A stretch of 36,288 nucleotides of DNA from NCBI GenBank assembly GCA_016931575.1, contig JAFGEO010000103.1:1-36288 (forward strand), in the 5' to 3' direction. Source of the stretch: Bacteroidales bacterium. Its GTDB lineage: Bacteria; Bacteroidota; Bacteroidia; Bacteroidales; UBA10428. Position 1 is the first letter of the stretch. Every line of letters starts with the position of its first letter. The translations under genes and the position numbers were made by a program. Below, one piece after another: positions 1-7,440 of this stretch. The notes under the pieces were generated by a model. The model was not told where the DNA came from. It ran no database searches and worked only from the letters and a program-made list of their open reading frames with translations.

Positions 1-291
1 AAGTTAGCGATTGGAAACTGGAGAGCTGAAAATACCAAGGAGGAGATCCAGATAAGGGCCCATATGACGGGAGGATTAGACATCCCAATGGGAGACATAA
101 AACAAATTCTTGATAGCGAGGGGAAAGATGCTGAAGTAAAGATTATTGCTTCAACAAATGATACTTACATCATGGGAGATGGCATGAATCTTCATCCTTT
201 CTGGGTCCAGGTATTAGGCCAGGACAAGATCCGCCTTACCCACAAGGAAACCGGGATAGCAACTGTTTATAATAGGATTAATTTGCCATAA
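1..291 (+). CDS. 3' end of an unrecognised protein gene (5' truncated by window)
   Basis: The reading frame is open from base 1 and ends at a TAA at 289-291, so the gene starts outside the window. The Met at 64 is internal: the 21 upstream codons are open and code in the same style. The visible part is about 96 residues, soluble and of mixed charge, with no membrane segment and no motif I recognise. It contains a Gly/Met/Asp-rich stretch (TYIMGDGMNLHPFW) and ends in VYNRINLP. It may be the C-terminal beta domain of a larger secreted protein, but that is a guess. It precedes the RHS/toxin patch without an obvious shared promoter. Confidence 0.55.
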   Translation, partial: KLAIGNWRAENTKEEIQIRAHMTGGLDIPMGDIKQILDSEGKDAEVKIIASTNDTYIMGDGMNLHPFWVQVLGQDKIRLTHKETGIATVYNRINLP

Positions 292-370
292 CAAAAAACC
301 GGGGGTTCAAGTCTTGGAGGATCACAATCTTTTCTTTTTCAATTGAAAGAAAAAAAACCGTATTTTAGGG

Positions 371-445
371 GTATATATGTTCTTTGAATAAAGCTGAATT
401 TTTGGCGTAAGTTGGTATGATTATGGGGCACGGATGTATGATGTG
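371..445 (+). repeat. RHS core repeat, copy A (direct repeat with 2680-2750)
   Basis: About 70 bases match 2680-2750 in the same orientation with scattered differences. Shared blocks include ATGTTCTTTGAATAA, a TTTTTGG(C/T)GTAAGTTG stretch, and GATTATGGGGC followed by GGATGTATGA. The second half encodes the YDYGARMYD signature of RHS-repeat-associated core domains. Such core copies are known as recombination points by which rhs genes exchange their C-terminal tips; here they bracket the accessory patch. Confidence 0.7.
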
Positions 446-1153
446 GAAATTGGTAGGTGGCATGTGGTGGATAAACTTGCAGAGGCTCCAAGCCAAATTG
501 ATAAATCTCCTTATACCTATACATGGAACAATCCAATAAACTTAACTGATCCTGATGGAAATTGTCCTATATGCCCTGCAATACCATGGCTTATTAAGGG
601 AGCTGAAGTTGTTCTGGGGTCTGCCATTACTTATCTCACTGTTAGAACATTAGTGGAAGATCAAACAGAAGTTGAAACAAGAACTGAGACTAGAGATAGG
701 ACAGAAGATAGATCTTCTGAGAAAAAATTATATAGGTCAATGTACCGCGATGCAGATAAATCTTATTTACCAGCAAAAGGTTCTTCCGCGAGAACTTTAG
801 GAGCTAGGCCAAAACCTGAAGGTGATACTTGGATTAAAAATTTTGATATACAAACAGATGAGAAAGGAAATGTTAAACCAGGTACAGGTGGGATGTCAGT
901 AAATATTGAAAGTACAGAAGGTATGGCACCACATAGAAAACCTCCAACACATGGTGGAACAGGAAAAGACCCGATGTGGTCAATGGAAGCTGAAGATGTT
1001 TCTGAAAATCTCATTGTTGTGCCAGATCCAAGTGAAAGTAATCCAAATCATGCAGTAGTGGAACCTGCTTATGAAATGAGTTTTGAAGAATATCAGAATG
1101 CACTTGAAGAGCTGCAGTGGTATTGGTCAGAAGACAATAATACAACCCAATAA
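434..1153 (+). CDS. Orphan RHS tip: RHS core end fused to Tse2-like toxin domain
   Basis: The 239-residue product begins inside an RHS-repeat-associated core. In-frame codons just before the ATG add WYDYGAR; residues 1-43 give [21 protein letters not shown], and the usual core end DPDG. Residues 50-72 are hydrophobic and 75-95 are charged. A C-terminal domain (about 98-232) has [15 protein letters not shown] (149-156) and a final helix. These resemble the LYR, TGGTSV and H-x-x-x-P features I recall from Tse2-type ADP-ribosyltransferase-fold toxins. That family call is inference. The frame is closed by a TGA at 395-397, so no full-length RHS protein is made from here. The cassette is probably silent or a displaced tip. 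It is AT-rich compared with the housekeeping genes. The next gene starts 11 bases downstream and fits an immunity protein. Confidence 0.65.
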   Translation: MYDVEIGRWHVVDKLAEAPSQIDKSPYTYTWNNPINLTDPDGNCPICPAIPWLIKGAEVVLGSAITYLTVRTLVEDQTEVETRTETRDRTEDRSSEKKLYRSMYRDADKSYLPAKGSSARTLGARPKPEGDTWIKNFDIQTDEKGNVKPGTGGMSVNIESTEGMAPHRKPPTHGGTGKDPMWSMEAEDVSENLIVVPDPSESNPNHAVVEPAYEMSFEEYQNALEELQWYWSEDNNTTQ

Positions 1154-1164
1154 AAACTTTTGTA

Positions 1165-1596
1165 ATGGTAGAATTCTCGATTGAAGAATATGATAGAATA
1201 CGACTTAGCAGTTGTCCTCTAAAGCTATTGCATAATCTTATTTTTCAGAAGTATGCTAAACATAATTATGAAATTGTCAGCACATATATACTTAAAATAA
1301 AAGAAGAAAAGAAATTTGAAGGTGAGGCCCATACCTATATGTTTAGTAAAGCAGAAACAATTGAAAAACTGCATCCACATCTAGAAGAACTTACTAAAAT
1401 ATTGGGTGAATCTGATTGGGAAGAGAATCTAAATAAGTGGAGTTTAAATAAAATAGAGGAAAACTTTTCAAGGGAATATGTAACGAGTCTTTTACAAGAA
1501 TTTTTTATATATATTCAATTTACTAAAGTTATTGATAAGGAAAGCAAAGAGCTGTTTTATGATAGATTAGCCGATTATTTAGATACCTTGTATTAA
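1165..1596 (+). CDS. Candidate immunity protein paired with the RHS-tip toxin
   Basis: This 143-residue, AT-rich gene lies 11 bases after the toxin stop in the same orientation, the standard position for the immunity gene of a polymorphic toxin. The product looks small, cytoplasmic and mostly helical, rich in Glu and Lys, with no signal peptide or membrane segment. It contains many aromatic and acidic residues (EEFFIYIQF-like stretch near 110-120). I do not recognise a family. The immunity role is inferred from position and size only. A 9-bp hairpin follows about 16 bases after the stop. Confidence 0.6.
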   Translation: MVEFSIEEYDRIRLSSCPLKLLHNLIFQKYAKHNYEIVSTYILKIKEEKKFEGEAHTYMFSKAETIEKLHPHLEELTKILGESDWEENLNKWSLNKIEENFSREYVTSLLQEFFIYIQFTKVIDKESKELFYDRLADYLDTLY

Positions 1597-1612
1597 CGTT
1601 CTTTTCTCGTAT

Positions 1613-1636
1613 GACACAAGGCTGGAACCTTGTGTC
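1613..1636 (+). terminator. Hairpin after the immunity gene (weak terminator candidate)
   Basis: GACACAAGG and CCTTGTGTC form a perfect 9-bp stem around the 6-base loop CTGGAA. No T-run follows, so it is not a textbook intrinsic terminator on the plus strand. It may act as a 3' stabilising hairpin, or mark the cassette end. Confidence 0.4.
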
Positions 1637-1637
1637 C

Positions 1638-1802
1638 TCACACCATATAAGCCTTTCTGGCCTTAGCATCCCGGATATAGTTATCGATTAAATCGAATAA
1701 CGTTTTCTTTTTATCTTCTTCCAGCAGCTCCAGGTACTGGATACGTTGCAGTGTTTTTTTATCAAAACTGCTGTTCATGCCTTCGCCTATCAATAGCCTG
1801 TA
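1638..1802 (-). pseudogene. Remnant of an HTH (XRE-type) regulator, C-terminal end only
   Basis: On the minus strand a short frame closes at a TGA at 1638-1640. From a Met at 1778 it reads 46 residues that include FDKKTLQRIQYLELLEEDKKK, DLIDNYIRDAKARKAY. The frame is open only back to about 1802, where a stop lies upstream. This is the typical C-terminal tail of Bacteroidota XRE-type regulators and antitoxins, after the helix-turn-helix. The DNA-binding part is missing, so I call it a decayed fragment. It lies between the immunity gene and higB, on the opposite strand to both. Confidence 0.5.
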
Positions 1803-1828
1803 GAAATATCATTTTTTAAAAAAATACT

Positions 1829-1856
1829 AAAAAGTTACCCTATTTGGTAACTTTTT
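1829..1856. promoter_or_regulatory. Palindromic operator of higBA
   Basis: Perfect 11-bp arms AAAAAGTTACC and GGTAACTTTTT are separated by CTATTT. It lies directly upstream of the -7 box and higB, where an autorepressing HigA (or HigBA complex) would block transcription. The palindrome is seen; its use is inferred. Confidence 0.65.
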
Positions 1857-1857
1857 C

Positions 1858-1865
1858 TAACTTTG
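1858..1865 (+). promoter_or_regulatory. Bacteroidota -7 box of higBA promoter
   Basis: TAACTTTG matches the TAnnTTTG consensus exactly. It ends six bases before the higB ATG at 1872, so transcription would begin at or within a few bases of the start codon. That implies a leaderless or nearly leaderless mRNA. A clear -33 TTTG at normal spacing is not evident; the operator occupies that region. Confidence 0.55.
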
Positions 1866-1871
1866 TAAAGT

Positions 1872-2183
1872 ATGAGAATTATAAAAGAAAAAACTCTCAC
1901 GGATTATTGCAGGTTAAATAAATACCAACAGGCTGCAGAATCACTAAAGGCCTGGATTTATGAAGTAAAATACTCGACCTGGAATAATGCAAACGAACTG
2001 AAGGCAAAATATGCAAATGCCAGTATAATAAGTTCAAAAAGAGTTGTGTTTAACATAAAAGGAAATGACTACCGCTTGATCGTAGATATTGAATACAAAC
2101 TCAAAATTGTTTTTGTCGTATGGTTCGGCACACATAAAGAATATGATAAAATAGACGCTAATGCAGTAAGTTATGATAACTAA
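1872..2183 (+). CDS. higB: HigB-family toxin (mRNA interferase)
   Basis: The 103-residue protein starts MRIIKEKTL, the usual beginning of HigB-type toxins of the RelE superfamily. It keeps the family pattern: a helix around an LKAWIYEVKYSTW stretch, AKYANASIISSKRVVFNI, then IKGNDYRLIVDIEYKLKIVFVVWFGTHKEYDKID at 62-95. The aligned WFGTHKEYD motif near the end is typical. These toxins cleave mRNA on the ribosome and are neutralised by the neighbouring antitoxin. The toxin-first order and the 11-base overlap with the next gene are diagnostic of higBA. The start is fixed by family length and the -7 box just upstream. Confidence 0.85.
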   Translation: MRIIKEKTLTDYCRLNKYQQAAESLKAWIYEVKYSTWNNANELKAKYANASIISSKRVVFNIKGNDYRLIVDIEYKLKIVFVVWFGTHKEYDKIDANAVSYDN

Positions 2184-2637
2184 AATACTGAAGACAGAAC
2201 AGGAATATAACGAGGCTTGCGAAAGGATTTATAGCCTTATCAATAGCTCTGAAAATGAAATAGATTCAGATAGCCCAGAAGGTGAAGAGATCGAACTTTT
2301 ATCGTTGCTTGTTGAGAAATACGAGCAGGAACACCACCAGATGGAAGCTCCTGATCCGATAGAAGCTATTAGGTTCAGAATGGAACAAATGAACCTGAAG
2401 CAAGCCGACATAGCGCCACTATTTGGAGGCAAGACCAGGGTATCTGAAGTGTTGAACGGTAAAAGGACCTTAACGCTTAAAATGATAACCTTACTTAATA
2501 GATATTTAGGGATACCTCTGGAATCGTTAGTAAGTGGCAATAAGGAAATAAAACTGGAAGCCGGGAAAAAACAAAAGCTTATGAATATTTCCTCAATCAG
2601 AGATTACCTGGGAGATAGCAGGGCTGCTATGATTTAG
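2173..2637 (+). CDS. higA: HigA-family antitoxin (HTH repressor)
   Basis: This 154-residue protein overlaps the end of higB by 11 bases. The N-terminal 60 residues are acidic and helical. Residues about 62-115 form a helix-turn-helix of the XRE/HigA type (RMEQMNLKQADIAPLFGGKTRVSEVLNGKR, LTLKMITLLNRYLGIPLESL). It should bind HigB and, alone or in complex, repress the operon at the palindrome at 1829-1856. No truncation is seen, so the pair appears intact. Confidence 0.85.
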   Translation: MITKILKTEQEYNEACERIYSLINSSENEIDSDSPEGEEIELLSLLVEKYEQEHHQMEAPDPIEAIRFRMEQMNLKQADIAPLFGGKTRVSEVLNGKRTLTLKMITLLNRYLGIPLESLVSGNKEIKLEAGKKQKLMNISSIRDYLGDSRAAMI

Positions 2638-2679
2638 AGCTCCTGTTAATGTTATCCAGGAGAAAGTATCTTCCCTGGG

Positions 2680-2750
2680 GTGTTATGTTCTTTGAATAAG
2701 TCTGATTTTTGGGTGTAAGTTGTTAGGATTATGGGGCCAGGATGTATGAA
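2680..2750 (+). repeat. RHS core repeat, copy B
   Basis: Second copy of the repeat at 371-445, same orientation. Frame-disrupting differences (a TAG at 2724-2726 before GAT TAT GGG) show decay. It marks the far edge of the toxin patch. Confidence 0.65.
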
Positions 2751-2819
2751 CCCAGATTTGATGAGTGGTATTCAATTGACAATCATAAGCTGAAAAATTT
2801 GATGGTGTCCCAATACTAA
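2727..2819 (+). pseudogene. Decayed RHS core fragment
   Basis: In frame from 2727 the DNA reads DYGARMYEPRFDEWYSID, clearly the RHS-associated core signature ([19 protein letters not shown]). It then runs into unrelated residues and stops at a TAA at 2817-2819. No start codon or continuous upstream frame exists. The rest of the 2638-2875 interval shows no gene. Confidence 0.6.
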
Positions 2820-2875
2820 GGACAGCTTTTTGGGTTTGATAGGTGATTTACAGCAGCAGACCTTGTTCCGGATCC

Positions 2876-3427
2876 TCAAATATCCAGGTATTCATCCCGG
2901 TTCGCAGAACGACCTTCTTTCAGAATGTCTGCCAGTTGATCGTACAGGGCTCGCTTTTCTGCACTGATGCCGGAAGCCTTATCTGAAAGCTCGTCAAGAC
3001 ATGTCTTAATTTTCTCCGGTGGGGTCCGCCACAGCGACTCTTCGATCACCGTGAAGCTTTCAATGGCGGTCTGATAATCTCCCGTGATGAAACTGTTGAT
3101 AAAGGTGCCAAGGTATTTGCTGTAATCCAGCTGCGTCTGCCAGCATGTGCCAATCAGCCGGGAGAGATACTTATTCCCCGGATTGGCATCGATAAAATGT
3201 GCAATGGCTCCGGTGCATTTCTGGTCCCTCAGTTCACTTAGCAGTTCAAGAACCTGCAGGAGTATATCTTCATCGCTGTCTCTTGTAAAGAGTTCCAGTA
3301 CCAGGGGAAGCAGGGTGGCATTTCCAGTCTTCCTGAGCTCTTTAAGCCGGGCCATTATATAATTCTTATTCCCGGAATTTAGGGTTTTTTCTGTTTCTTT
3401 GTAATAAAGTTTCGCTTCTTCGTTCAT
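2876..3427 (-). CDS. HEAT-like helical repeat protein, hypothetical
   Basis: About 183 residues from the ATG at 3427; a TTG at 3454 would add nine. Paired helices with leucine periodicity (IMARLKELRKTGNATLLPLVLELF, LLQVLELLSELRDQKCTGAIAHFI) suggest HEAT/ARM-type repeats. No catalytic motif or signal peptide is visible, so it is probably a cytoplasmic scaffold. It follows tilS by about 30 bases on the same strand and is likely co-transcribed with pabB-tilS. The exact role is unknown. Confidence 0.7.
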   Translation of the reverse strand: MNEEAKLYYKETEKTLNSGNKNYIMARLKELRKTGNATLLPLVLELFTRDSDEDILLQVLELLSELRDQKCTGAIAHFIDANPGNKYLSRLIGTCWQTQLDYSKYLGTFINSFITGDYQTAIESFTVIEESLWRTPPEKIKTCLDELSDKASGISAEKRALYDQLADILKEGRSANRDEYLDI

Positions 3428-3456
3428 CTCTATGCTCTGCTTATGTTGCTGCAAAA

Positions 3457-4785
3457 TTAGTCAATTAGGCTAAGGGTGATCATTTTTTTTGTTTGGGGGC
3501 TGACTTTATATCGGTCATCAATTTGCATGCCCACAATCCAGACAATTTCTTCAGCCGACTCAAGGATCCAGATCCTGTTTTTTTGCAGAAGATTTATCTT
3601 TTTATCGGTGAAAAAATCACTGAGTTTCTTTCTGCCCTTCATTCCCAGCGGAAAAAAGTAATCTCCTTCTTTCCAGTGGCGGAGTTTAAGTGGGAAACAC
3701 AACTTTTCTGCATCCAGGGCAACGGTCATGTTATCCGTCGGAAGGCGGAAGGTATCATCTTTCCGGCTATGGAGGATCTTCATTCTAAAGGGTCTTTCCA
3801 ATGCTTTCGATTCCGGTGTAATCGTGAACATCTCCTCGTGTTCCGGTTTATTTCTTTCCTCAATTATCAGGTAGTTTCTGTCTTTGAGAATTACATAACC
3901 GTCGGTATAGAAGAGTTTACCGGCTTCACCAGTAAGACTGCCAAGTATATCTGAAATATCTGAAAAGCTAAGTCCATAGGGTTGCAGTACATCGAAGAGG
4001 AGGGTTGGGGTGAGCCTTAGGGAAAGGATTTTAGCAATGCTGAACCTGGAAATCTGACCATCCGGCTCGTTCAGTGCCTGTCTCAGTTGCTCAATCCTCT
4101 GATGATAGATTTTGTAGGAGGAATCAAAGATCCTGCTTTCCTGGATCAGGGTATCCACCACGGAGGGATTTATCGTTTCCATTTCAGGAATGATTTTGTT
4201 CCTGATCAGGTTCCTTTGGTATTTTATATCCGAATTGGAGGAATCTTCCCGGTAGCTCAGCCTGTTTGCCTGTACATACCCTGTGATCTCTTCCCGTGAG
4301 GCAAAAAGCAGGGGACGGATAATTTTACCCTTCAGGGGGGCCATGCCGGTTAAGCCTTTAAGTCCGGTTCCCCGAATAAGGTTTAGAAGCATGGTTTCGG
4401 CAACATCATTTCTGTTATGCGCCGTGGCGATCAGATCAAAGCCTTCCCTGACAGCAAGCTCTTCAAACCAGCCATAGCGAAGTTCCCGGGCTCCCATCTG
4501 GATGGAGATGTTCTTTTCCCCGCAGTAGGCTTTGGTATCGAAACTTTGCACGAACAGCCTGCACTGATGTGCTGCCGCCAGTTGGCGGACAAAGGCTTCG
4601 TCGCCATCAGATTCTTCTCCCCGGAGTCCGAAATTGCAATGGGCAATAGCATAGGGAATCCCCGTTTGCCGATACAGATCGAGCATAGTAACCGAATCGA
4701 TACCTCCGCTGATGGTTAGCAGGACTTCCTGATCCTGCCTCCCCAGATTATGTTCCCGGATGAAGTCCTGAAATCTATCAAGCAT
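3457..4785 (-). CDS. tilS: tRNA(Ile)-lysidine synthetase TilS
   Basis: TilS ligates lysine to C34 of the CAU-anticodon tRNA-Ile so that it reads AUA, using ATP. The PP-loop SGGIDS lies at residues 26-31. It is followed by AIAHCNFGLRGEESDGDEAFV and TAHNRNDVAETMLLNLIRGTGLKGLTG, which are TilS hallmarks. The C-terminal part (LKLRHWKEGDYFFPLGMKGRKKLSDFFTDKKI) is the TilS C-terminal domain. I place the start at 4785 (MLDRFQDF), overlapping the pabB stop by 8 bases; upstream in-frame Mets at 4794 and 4818 lie deeper inside pabB. Length about 442 residues is normal for the phylum. Its presence matters here because infC in this window seems to use AUA as initiator. Confidence 0.95.
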   Translation of the reverse strand: MLDRFQDFIREHNLGRQDQEVLLTISGGIDSVTMLDLYRQTGIPYAIAHCNFGLRGEESDGDEAFVRQLAAAHQCRLFVQSFDTKAYCGEKNISIQMGARELRYGWFEELAVREGFDLIATAHNRNDVAETMLLNLIRGTGLKGLTGMAPLKGKIIRPLLFASREEITGYVQANRLSYREDSSNSDIKYQRNLIRNKIIPEMETINPSVVDTLIQESRIFDSSYKIYHQRIEQLRQALNEPDGQISRFSIAKILSLRLTPTLLFDVLQPYGLSFSDISDILGSLTGEAGKLFYTDGYVILKDRNYLIIEERNKPEHEEMFTITPESKALERPFRMKILHSRKDDTFRLPTDNMTVALDAEKLCFPLKLRHWKEGDYFFPLGMKGRKKLSDFFTDKKINLLQKNRIWILESAEEIVWIVGMQIDDRYKVSPQTKKMITLSLID

Positions 4786-6079
4786 TGTCGGCATCGCTAA
4801 GTGATTGTTTAATGGCATATGCCTTAAGCAAACATTCCTGGTATTCGCTTTCGGGATCCGCCATGGCTGTTATGGCACTTCCTGCAATATAGGAAATATA
4901 TTGATGTTCAGCATTGTATTGCAGGCTCCTGATCACGACGTTCAGGTCAAAGTCCATTTCCGGGCCAATATAGCCCACTGCACCCGAATATAAGCCTCTT
5001 TTCATCTCCTCATACTCTTCGATCAGTTCCATAGCCCTGATCTTTGGTGCCCCTGTCATGGATCCCATCGGAAAGGTTGCCCGTATTATTTCCAGCATGT
5101 TTTTTTTCTCAATTCGTGCTTTAATTGTTGAAATCATCTGGAATACATGCGGGAAAGCATATATACCGCATAATTCTTCCACCTGAACAGAGTTCTTCAC
5201 GGCAATGCGGGCCAGGTCATTACGCACCAGGTCGGTAATCATGATATTTTCGGCACGTTCTTTCAGACTGGTTTGCAGGAAGTCTCGATTCTTTAAATCC
5301 TCTGAGGGATCCGTGTTCCTGGGGGCTGTTCCTTTTATAGGCTGGGAAATTAACAGGTCCTTGTCTTTTTGCAGGAACCTCTCAGGGCTTGCTGAGAGTA
5401 AAAAGAGATCCCGGTACCGGAAAAATGCGCTGAATGGGGCCGGGGTCTGGGCAGTAATCTGCCGGTGAGCGGAATAGGGATCCAGAGAGCCTTCTCCGGA
5501 AAACTCCATGCAGTAATTCACTTCGTAGATATCCCCCCGGTGCAAATGGGTTTGAAGGCCGCGCACCTTCTCAAGGTATGTCTTCCGGGTTATCGATGCT
5601 TTTAATTCCGGCAACCGGGTTTGTAATGCAGGGATTTCAATGGAAAGCAGTGTTTTTATAAGTCCGTCCGCTGAAATATCCGCGTTTTCTGCATGTATGT
5701 ATAGGGTTTCATTGAATAGCAGGAAAAGGATTTCAGGTTTGAAAAACAGGAGGGGGGGCCATTGTATCCTATCAGGATTGGCTGACTTCAGATCTTCGAT
5801 CTGGTTCTTCAGGTCATAGCTTAGATAGCCCAGGTACCAATCCTGGTTTGATGGGCCAAGTTGTTCAAGTTCATGCAGTTGAAGAATTTGTAGTGTATCC
5901 TTTTTTCCGGTCGAATACCCGGCAATAAGGTCGTATTTCCGGTAGGGTATAGGGGTATCACCGGCTGCATGGCTATTGCTGTCGAGTATGGCGCTCAGCT
6001 CATAGTGCCGGGCAAGCTCGACAAACCTTGCCTGGTGGTCAGGAAGTTTGCTTATAGCTATTTCTCCGATTTTATACAT
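4778..6079 (-). CDS. pabB: Aminodeoxychorismate synthase component I
   Basis: PabB converts chorismate to 4-amino-4-deoxychorismate for folate, with ammonia from a glutaminase partner not seen here. The chorismate-binding domain carries LISQPIKGTAPR (residues 243-254), where the Lys of PIKGT is diagnostic of PabB rather than anthranilate synthase. It also carries ENIMITDLVRNDLARIA, GSMTGAPKIRAMELI (339-353) and SGAVGYIGP. I start it at 6079 (MYKIGEI), giving 433 residues, because a TAnnTTTG box lies five bases upstream. The longer frame from 6106 would put the promoter inside the gene. tilS follows with an 8-base overlap. Confidence 0.9.
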   Translation of the reverse strand: MYKIGEIAISKLPDHQARFVELARHYELSAILDSNSHAAGDTPIPYRKYDLIAGYSTGKKDTLQILQLHELEQLGPSNQDWYLGYLSYDLKNQIEDLKSANPDRIQWPPLLFFKPEILFLLFNETLYIHAENADISADGLIKTLLSIEIPALQTRLPELKASITRKTYLEKVRGLQTHLHRGDIYEVNYCMEFSGEGSLDPYSAHRQITAQTPAPFSAFFRYRDLFLLSASPERFLQKDKDLLISQPIKGTAPRNTDPSEDLKNRDFLQTSLKERAENIMITDLVRNDLARIAVKNSVQVEELCGIYAFPHVFQMISTIKARIEKKNMLEIIRATFPMGSMTGAPKIRAMELIEEYEEMKRGLYSGAVGYIGPEMDFDLNVVIRSLQYNAEHQYISYIAGSAITAMADPESEYQECLLKAYAIKQSLSDADNA

Positions 6080-6083
6080 GCGG

Positions 6084-6091
6084 CAAAAATA
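6084..6091 (-). promoter_or_regulatory. Bacteroidota -7 box for pabB-tilS
   Basis: On the minus strand TATTTTTG fits TAnnTTTG. It ends five bases before the ATG at 6079, predicting a leaderless transcript. No convincing -33 element was found. Confidence 0.4.
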
Positions 6092-6224
6092 TAAAAAGCA
6101 TTCCATTCAGTATACTTCTTATTGGCAGTGATTCTAAATCAGCAGCAGGGTATTCCCGGCAGATTGCGATGAGTTGTCTGTTAATGGCAGGAATGGGTAG
6201 TGTGATGTATTGAAGCTGGGTACC

Positions 6225-7310
6225 CTAACATTCCAGAGATACAATCAATGCATCATCTTCGGTTCCAAAGAGCTCTCCGAGTTGTTTGAGAACAGCCGGG
6301 TCAGAAATTTCAGGCTGGTTTGTATTTAGCCAGCTGATAAGTTCATCGTTTTTATTCCCGGGAAAGAAACCGGGAGATAAAAGAAGGATGCTCACCGGGA
6401 GCTGTAGTCTAATTTCTTTTTTATAGTCCAGCGGAAATAGGCGAAACATCTGTGGAGAATTCCCGCTTTCAGCGATCAGGACGTTTTGGTTCAGTCCGGA
6501 AAGCTTAATTTTGTCCCGGTTAAGTCCAATCCATGCCAGCGTAAAGTCCTTTACCGGAATCAGCTCATTCTGATGAACCAAGAAATCATCCAGGAGTCCT
6601 GATGATACCGGCACATCGGCATGCAGAAGGAAATTTGTCCAGTCAATAATCAGGTTCGCATTGGCAAGGGCTGCTGCCTCTCCATTCAGCTTATTATTAG
6701 AAAACAGGAAGAAATCAGTCGTCCCTTTAGTTCTTTTCGTAAAGGTGTTTTTGCTGTAGTATCCCTGAAATTTAGTGTAGACACTAATACGATCGTCATT
6801 GTGGGGGGCTTCAGTGATCTTGCCGATCAGGGCACGGTACAGGGCATCCCTTGACGCTCCGTGCTCCATGCTTCCTTCGGAGGGGCTGTCACCCTTCATA
6901 ACTTTTTTGTGGTGCTGTATGAACCTGGATTTATTTTTCAACTTGCCAAGGATCTCAACCCGGTCGAAGGGTTTCGATATGTAGTCGTCAGCGCCGACTT
7001 CGATGCCTCTCAGTCGCGAATCCCGGTCATCCAGTGCAGTGATCAGAAATATCGGCGTATGGGCTGTTGTTTCGTGTTCACGCAATTTCCTGCAGACTTC
7101 AAATCCATCGAGGTAGGGCATCATAACATCCAGGAGGATGATATCGGGATCTTCATGCAGGGCCAGTTCGAGTGCTTTTTGCCCGTCGCTTGCTAAGCAG
7201 ATCCTGTATCCTTCAGGCACGAGGATGGCTTCCAGAAGTTGCCTTCCTATGGATTCATCGTCTGCAATTAATATTTTAAGTGAATTCCCCATTCTAAAGT
7301 CTGTATTCAA
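6225..7310 (-). CDS. Response regulator with degenerate PP2C/SpoIIE-like output domain
   Basis: Residues 12-125 are a complete receiver domain: acidic pair D17/D18, phospho-acceptor D61 in LLDVMMPYLDG, T91, and K113 in SKPFD. A linker follows, then about 220 residues of an alpha/beta domain. Elements such as FQGYYSKNTF, TTDFFLFSNNKLNGEAAALANANLI, FTLAWIGLNRDKIKLSGLNQNVLI and RLFPL resemble the strand-helix order of SpoIIE-type phosphatases. The metal-binding Asp motifs (GDxxD, DGxGHG) are absent, so catalysis is unlikely. This output call is tentative. An alternative start lies at 7292 (MGNSLKIL). No histidine kinase is adjacent. It diverges from the ABC transporter gene at 7441. Confidence 0.75.
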   Translation of the reverse strand: MNTDFRMGNSLKILIADDESIGRQLLEAILVPEGYRICLASDGQKALELALHEDPDIILLDVMMPYLDGFEVCRKLREHETTAHTPIFLITALDDRDSRLRGIEVGADDYISKPFDRVEILGKLKNKSRFIQHHKKVMKGDSPSEGSMEHGASRDALYRALIGKITEAPHNDDRISVYTKFQGYYSKNTFTKRTKGTTDFFLFSNNKLNGEAAALANANLIIDWTNFLLHADVPVSSGLLDDFLVHQNELIPVKDFTLAWIGLNRDKIKLSGLNQNVLIAESGNSPQMFRLFPLDYKKEIRLQLPVSILLLSPGFFPGNKNDELISWLNTNQPEISDPAVLKQLGELFGTEDDALIVSLEC

Positions 7311-7440
7311 AGAAAGTAAATTTAAACAATAATTGCACTTCTCAGGAATCTCTATGGATAGGTGTTTTTTAACAGAATCAAAATATTTGATTGGGATAAT
7401 TCGTAATATTATCCTTAAATTGACGGAAAGTTAGCAGATT

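Noticed and set aside
319-355. AT-rich self-complementary stretch around TTCAATTGAA as a terminator
   Set aside because: The stem is almost only A/T with loose pairing outside the centre, too weak to call.
2229-2540. Minus-strand frame of 103 residues opposite higA
   Set aside because: It is a shadow of the intact antitoxin; composition is Ser/Leu-rich with no recognisable motif.
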